From an uncultured bacterium (GTDB taxonomy: Bacteria; Actinomycetota; Actinomycetes; S36-B12), in assembly GCA_903954205.1 (NCBI GenBank), contig CAJBMR010000188.1:1-8780 (forward strand): DNA of 8,780 nt, written 5' to 3'. Positions 6,010 through 8,780 of the stretch are shown here, in pieces. The first letter of the stretch is position 1. Each line of letters begins with the position of its first letter. Made by a program: the position numbers and the translations under genes. Below the pieces are notes generated by a model. That model made no database searches and was not told the origin of the DNA. It worked only from the letters and a program-made list of their open reading frames with translations.

Positions 6010-6015
6010 GCTGGC

Positions 6016-6534
6016 ATGGCTGAGCCCCGATCGACGCAGGCGCGTGGCTCGCGCGTGCTCGGCGAGCGCGGCAAGCCCAAGCCCGAGCGGATAGACCCCG
6101 AGGATGTCGCTGATCCCACGGCCCCGCGGCGCGTGGTCAACTACGCCCTCCAGCGCCGCGCGGTGCTTCGTGGCCTATACGGCGGGCAGGCCTTCAACGG
6201 CTTCGACATCTGCGACGCGGATCCGTATCTCCTTCGCGCCGCGCGCTTCCACGGTACGCCGACCGTGGAGCCCTGCCCCGTCTGTCGCGTGACCGACGGC
6301 CGCGAAAAGCTCACGCAGGTCACCTACGTCTACGGCGAGCAGCTCGGGCACATTGCCGGCTCGGCCATCGATCCCGCGCGCCTGCCGAGCATGGCCGGCG
6401 AGTACGGCGAATTCCGCGTCTACGTGGTCGAGGTGTGCGCGACCTGCCATTGGAACCACCTGGTCACGAGCTACGTGCTTGGCGATGGCAAACCCCGCAA
6501 GGCGCCGGCCAAGCCTCGCGACCTGCTCGACTAG
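6016..6534 (+). CDS. DUF5318 family zinc-ribbon-like protein
   Basis: The 172-residue protein resembles M. tuberculosis Rv0049, which sits directly upstream of ponA1. Shared landmarks I recognise are VNYALQRRAVL (41-51), CDADPYLLRAARFHG (66-80), a first Cys pair CPVC (87-90) and a second pair in VEVCATCHWNHL (C141, C144, with H145 and H148), followed by SYVLG. The two CxxC pairs about 50 residues apart suggest a zinc-ribbon fold. The first 37 residues are a basic, low-complexity extension that the shorter M. tuberculosis protein appears to lack. The function is unknown; linkage to the PBP gene suggests, but does not prove, a role linked to cell-wall growth or division. ATG 6016 is supported by the -10 element 6 bases upstream. 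It converges on the DHA2 MFS gene. Confidence 0.88.
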   Translation: MAEPRSTQARGSRVLGERGKPKPERIDPEDVADPTAPRRVVNYALQRRAVLRGLYGGQAFNGFDICDADPYLLRAARFHGTPTVEPCPVCRVTDGREKLTQVTYVYGEQLGHIAGSAIDPARLPSMAGEYGEFRVYVVEVCATCHWNHLVTSYVLGDGKPRKAPAKPRDLLD

Positions 6535-6535
6535 G

Positions 6536-6548
6536 CGTCGACTCGACG
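6536..6548 (+). terminator. Short hairpin directly after the DUF5318 stop
   Basis: CGTCG and CGACG flank the 3-base loop ACT, beginning one base after the TAG stop and followed by only two T residues. It is weak alone but may act together with the larger stem-loop downstream. Confidence 0.3.
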
Positions 6549-6553
6549 TTCTC

Positions 6554-6590
6554 CGGTCGAAATGCGCCACCGGGTGACATTTCTCGACCG
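6554..6590. terminator. Stem-loop between convergent DUF5318 and DHA2 MFS genes
   Basis: CGGTC-GAAATG (6554-6564) pairs with CATTTC-TC-GACCG (6578-6590): 11 bp with a 2-base bulge around a 13-base loop that itself contains CAC/GTG. It fills the 67-bp convergent gap, so it is well placed as a bidirectional terminator or 3'-end stabiliser. No long T-tract is present on either strand. Confidence 0.5.
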
Positions 6591-6601
6591 CAGAACGGCA
6601 T

Positions 6602-8239
6602 CTAGGCCGAGGCGGTCAACCTCTCTTCCTCGTCCTCCTCCTCGCGTCGTCGATCGGCCGGCAGGCCGAAGGACGCGATAAGGCCGATCACCATCGCGCC
6701 GCCCGCGAACGCCGCCATGATCTGCACCGCGCGCGTGTAGGACTGCTTCGCCTCAGCGGCCACATCGGCCATGCCGGGTTGCTGCTCAAGCGGGATGATC
6801 GCCTCGCCCGAGCTGTCCACGACTTCATCCACGATCTGCGTGCGCTGTTCCTCCGACAGTTGTGGCTGGTTCACCGTGAGGTCGTTGGTGAGGGCGAGCC
6901 CGAGTGACACGAAAAGCACGGTGCCGAGCATCGCGGAGCCGAGGGTCGAGCCGACCTGCCGCAGCGTGGATGTCACCGAGGACGCTCCACCGGAACGCTG
7001 CGGAGGCACGTCGGTGAGGATCACATTGGTGAGCTGGGCACTGTCGAAGCCGACGCCGATGCCGTAGATGAAGAGCGGGATGGCTAGCCACCACGCCGAG
7101 CGGTCGACGCTAATGGTGAGCATGACTCCGACGATGCCGATGATCTCGAGCACCATGCCGAGGCGTACGACGCGCGTCGAGCCCAGCGCGGCTGAGACAT
7201 GCCGCGCGGAACCACCGGCCAGCACGGCGCCAACGCCGAGGATGGCGAGGAGAGCACCGGTCTGGAGGGCGCTGAAGCCCTGCACGGACTGCAGCCAGAG
7301 CGGTAGCGCGAAAAGCACGCCGAATTCGCCCAGAGAGACGAGGGTCGCGACGACGTTGCCGTAGCCGTAGCGGCGAATCCGGAAGAGCGAGAGGTCCATG
7401 AGCACGCTCTTGCCCGCCTTGGCGCGCCGTGACTGCGAGAGCACGAAGAGCGCAAGGAGCACGATGCCGATGCAGAGGGCGATGGGCACAGGAGAAAGGG
7501 CGCCGGGCTGCAGTGAGATCGGGCCGAGATCCCAGGCGGTGATGAGGGTCCACCAGCCGAGGGCCTGGCCTTCGATGAGGGCGAAGACGACGAGGCCGAG
7601 GCCCAGCGACGACATGATCACGCCGCCGATGTCGAGGCGCCGGCGGTCCTCACCCTTGGACTCGGTGATGACGAACCACACCATGACGAGGCTGATGAGG
7701 CCTAGCGGCACATTGATGAAGAAGGCCCATCGCCATGACGCGACATCGGCGAGCCAACCACCGAGCAGCGGACCGAAGGCCGCCATGCCACCGAAGACCG
7801 CACCCCATAGCCCGAAGGCAGCCGCGCGCATCGGTCCGCGGAAGTTGACGTTGATGATCGCCATCGATGTCGGCAGCATCATCGCCCCGCCGACGGCCTC
7901 GCCTGCACGCGCGAGGATGAGCATGTCGCCGCTCTGCGCCAGACCTGCCATCAGGTTGAACGCGATGAAGACCGCCGTGCCGATCATGAACATCCGCTTG
8001 CGCCCGATGCGATCTGAGAGCACCCCGAAGGTGATCAGCAGTGCCGCGAAGACGAGGGAGTAAATCGACGTGATCCAGAGCACCGACGTCCGATCGATAC
8101 CCAGGTCCTGCACGATCGTTGGGATGAGGACATTGACGATGCTGCCTTCGAGCACGATCAACGAGACGCCGAGCAGAAGCGCGACGAGCGCCAGCCACGG
8201 CCGCTCCTGAGTGCCTGGCTCCACTGGGTGCTTGCTCAC
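6602..8239 (-). CDS. DHA2-family (EmrB/QacA-type) 14-helix MFS exporter
   Basis: The 545-residue length and hydrophobic pattern fit a 14-helix drug:H+ antiporter of the DHA2 branch in the cytoplasmic membrane. Motif A is G72-V-L-S-D-R-I-G-R-K-R (72-82) and antiporter motif C is visible as G-P-L-L-G-G (156-161). In helix 1 the usual LDxTIVNVALP motif reads LEGSIVNVLIP (30-40), so the conserved Asp is Glu at residue 31, a conservative change. A hydrophilic loop of about 50 residues (452-503) precedes the last helix, and the C-terminus has an acidic cluster (EEEDEEE) after DRRR. GTG 8239 has a strong GGGGAGG Shine-Dalgarno 5 bases upstream, so its mRNA is leadered. The substrate is unknown. It is divergent from the PBP gene and separates that gene from DUF5318, which adjoins it in M. 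tuberculosis. No regulator gene is adjacent within the window. Confidence 0.94.
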   Translation of the reverse strand: MSKHPVEPGTQERPWLALVALLLGVSLIVLEGSIVNVLIPTIVQDLGIDRTSVLWITSIYSLVFAALLITFGVLSDRIGRKRMFMIGTAVFIAFNLMAGLAQSGDMLILARAGEAVGGAMMLPTSMAIINVNFRGPMRAAAFGLWGAVFGGMAAFGPLLGGWLADVASWRWAFFINVPLGLISLVMVWFVITESKGEDRRRLDIGGVIMSSLGLGLVVFALIEGQALGWWTLITAWDLGPISLQPGALSPVPIALCIGIVLLALFVLSQSRRAKAGKSVLMDLSLFRIRRYGYGNVVATLVSLGEFGVLFALPLWLQSVQGFSALQTGALLAILGVGAVLAGGSARHVSAALGSTRVVRLGMVLEIIGIVGVMLTISVDRSAWWLAIPLFIYGIGVGFDSAQLTNVILTDVPPQRSGGASSVTSTLRQVGSTLGSAMLGTVLFVSLGLALTNDLTVNQPQLSEEQRTQIVDEVVDSSGEAIIPLEQQPGMADVAAEAKQSYTRAVQIMAAFAGGAMVIGLIASFGLPADRRREEEDEEERLTASA

Positions 8240-8244
8240 GAATA

Positions 8245-8251
8245 CCTCCCC
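8245..8251 (-). promoter_or_regulatory. Shine-Dalgarno sequence of the DHA2 MFS gene
   Basis: GGGGAGG on the minus strand lies 5 bases before GTG 8239. It selects this GTG as the start. Confidence 0.8.
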
Positions 8252-8266
8252 GAGGGTGACCGGCTG

Positions 8267-8272
8267 ACGCTA
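8267..8272 (-). promoter_or_regulatory. Candidate -10 element of the DHA2 MFS gene
   Basis: TAGCGT on the minus strand fits TANNNT and would give a transcription start near 8260, leaving a leader of about 21 bases that contains the Shine-Dalgarno. There is no obvious -35 box; the 8283-8296 palindrome occupies that area. Confidence 0.4.
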
Positions 8273-8282
8273 TCGCCGGAAC

Positions 8283-8296
8283 CCCATGAGCATGGG
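8283..8296. promoter_or_regulatory. 6-2-6 palindrome upstream of the DHA2 MFS gene, candidate operator
   Basis: CCCATG and CATGGG flank AG. If TAGCGT at 8267-8272 is the -10 element, the palindrome sits at about -23 to -36, where a repressor of an exporter gene would be expected to bind. DHA2 exporter genes are often controlled by TetR- or MarR-type repressors, but none is encoded within the window. Confidence 0.35.
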
Positions 8297-8370
8297 CCGC
8301 GTCCCTTAAGCGGCGCGCCGTAACGCCCTTCATCCCGTGCGCGGCCGCATGATGGAAGGCCGTCGTTCGC

Positions 8371-8376
8371 AGGAGG
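8371..8376 (+). promoter_or_regulatory. Shine-Dalgarno sequence of the PBP gene
   Basis: AGGAGG, a perfect anti-16S complement, lies 6 bases before GTG 8383 and fixes that start. I could not identify a convincing promoter in 8253-8370; CATGAT at 8348-8353 is a weak -10 possibility. Confidence 0.85.
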
Positions 8377-8382
8377 ATCACC

Positions 8383-8780
8383 GTGGCAGCCAAGGGCAGT
8401 CGGCACGCCAAGGCGGAGCCGGAGGAACCGCGCCGCAAGCGGCGCTGGATCCGCGGCACGATCCTCACGCTCTTCGTCGTTGGCCTGCTGGGCGTCGGAG
8501 CCTTCGCCGCAGCGGTCTACCTGACTCCCGTGCCCGACCCGAATGAGGTGGCGCGCACGGAGGCCACCGTCGTCTACTACTCCGACGGCACCACCGAGAT
8601 CGGGCGCCTCGGCGACTCCACCCGACGCAGCGTCACGCTGGCCGACGTACCCCTCGATGTGCAGCGGGCGGTGCTTGCGGCGGAGGATCGCGAGTTCTAC
8701 AACCACGGCGGCTTCTCACCGGTCGGCATCGGCCGAGCGGTCTACAACAACGTGACGGGCGGCTCACTGCAGGGCGGATC
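8383..8780 (+). CDS. ponA: Class A penicillin-binding protein, N-terminal part (truncated by window)
   Basis: The frame opens at GTG 8383 and stays open to the right edge (132 codons), so only the beginning is seen. A basic cytoplasmic tail (1-24, with PRRKRR) precedes one membrane anchor at about 25-46. The periplasmic part then begins the glycosyltransferase-51 domain: VVYYSDGT (63-70) is the usual lead-in strand, and EDREFYNHGG (101-110) is GT51 motif 1, with E101 the expected catalytic glutamate of lipid II polymerisation. GGSLQGG at the very edge is where the second motif (QGGST) starts. A transpeptidase domain would be expected outside the window but is not visible. A perfect AGGAGG supports the start. 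The nearby DUF5318 gene matches the Rv0049-ponA1 arrangement, which is why I use the symbol ponA. Confidence 0.93.
   Translation, partial: MAAKGSRHAKAEPEEPRRKRRWIRGTILTLFVVGLLGVGAFAAAVYLTPVPDPNEVARTEATVVYYSDGTTEIGRLGDSTRRSVTLADVPLDVQRAVLAAEDREFYNHGGFSPVGIGRAVYNNVTGGSLQGG

Noticed and set aside
8311..8320. CGGCGCGCCG palindrome as an operator
   Set aside because: A 10-bp all-GC palindrome is easily found by chance in this DNA and is not placed clearly relative to any promoter.
1..8780. Mobile element, phage, toxin-antitoxin or defence system
   Set aside because: No transposase, integrase, terminal inverted repeat or target duplication was seen, and every intact gene belongs to a housekeeping, transport or conserved hypothetical family.

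Overview
The window is high-GC DNA with actinobacterial protein families and gene order, so the source is most likely a member of Actinomycetota; I cannot place it more finely. Two blocks are recognisable. A NUDIX hydrolase diverges from a CCA-adding tRNA nucleotidyltransferase, as mutT4/Rv3908 and pcnA/Rv3907c do in Mycobacterium tuberculosis. A DUF5318 protein lies near a class A penicillin-binding protein, as Rv0049 and ponA1/Rv0050 do. In M. tuberculosis both blocks flank the replication origin, so this window is probably origin-proximal core chromosome rather than an accessory island.

Layout, left to right. Positions 1-112 hold the start of a minus-strand gene that runs off the left edge; it overlaps the NUDIX stop by 4 bases and encodes an exact 14-residue tandem repeat (42-bp DNA repeat). 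Then come NUDIX (minus), an 84-bp divergent promoter region, and cca (plus). cca converges, with a 6-bp gap, on a minus-strand run: aldo/keto reductase, then an MFS_3-type transporter, then an unrecognised six-helix membrane protein. Divergent from the reductase is a small Cys-rich DUF5522 gene, followed by DUF5318 (plus). DUF5318 converges on a 14-helix DHA2 drug-exporter-like MFS gene (minus), which is itself divergent from a class A PBP gene truncated by the right edge.

The most informative signal is in translation initiation. Six of the nine genes whose start lies inside the window with upstream sequence (NUDIX, cca, the membrane protein, the MFS_3 transporter, DUF5522, DUF5318) have a TANNNT -10 hexamer exactly 6 bases before the start codon. 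This puts the predicted transcription start on the first base of ATG/GTG, so these mRNAs should be leaderless. The other three (aldo/keto reductase, DHA2 MFS, PBP) have clear Shine-Dalgarno sequences instead. One leaderless promoter is nested in the stop codon of the upstream gene.

The genes do not form one pathway: tRNA 3'-end maturation, nucleotide/house-cleaning hydrolysis, cell-wall synthesis, two transporters, a reductase and small metal-binding-type proteins. I found no phage, IS, CRISPR, toxin-antitoxin or defence genes, and no RNA gene. I do not see a convincing new multi-gene system; the points worth following are the leaderless pattern, the coding tandem repeat and several inverted repeats near promoters.
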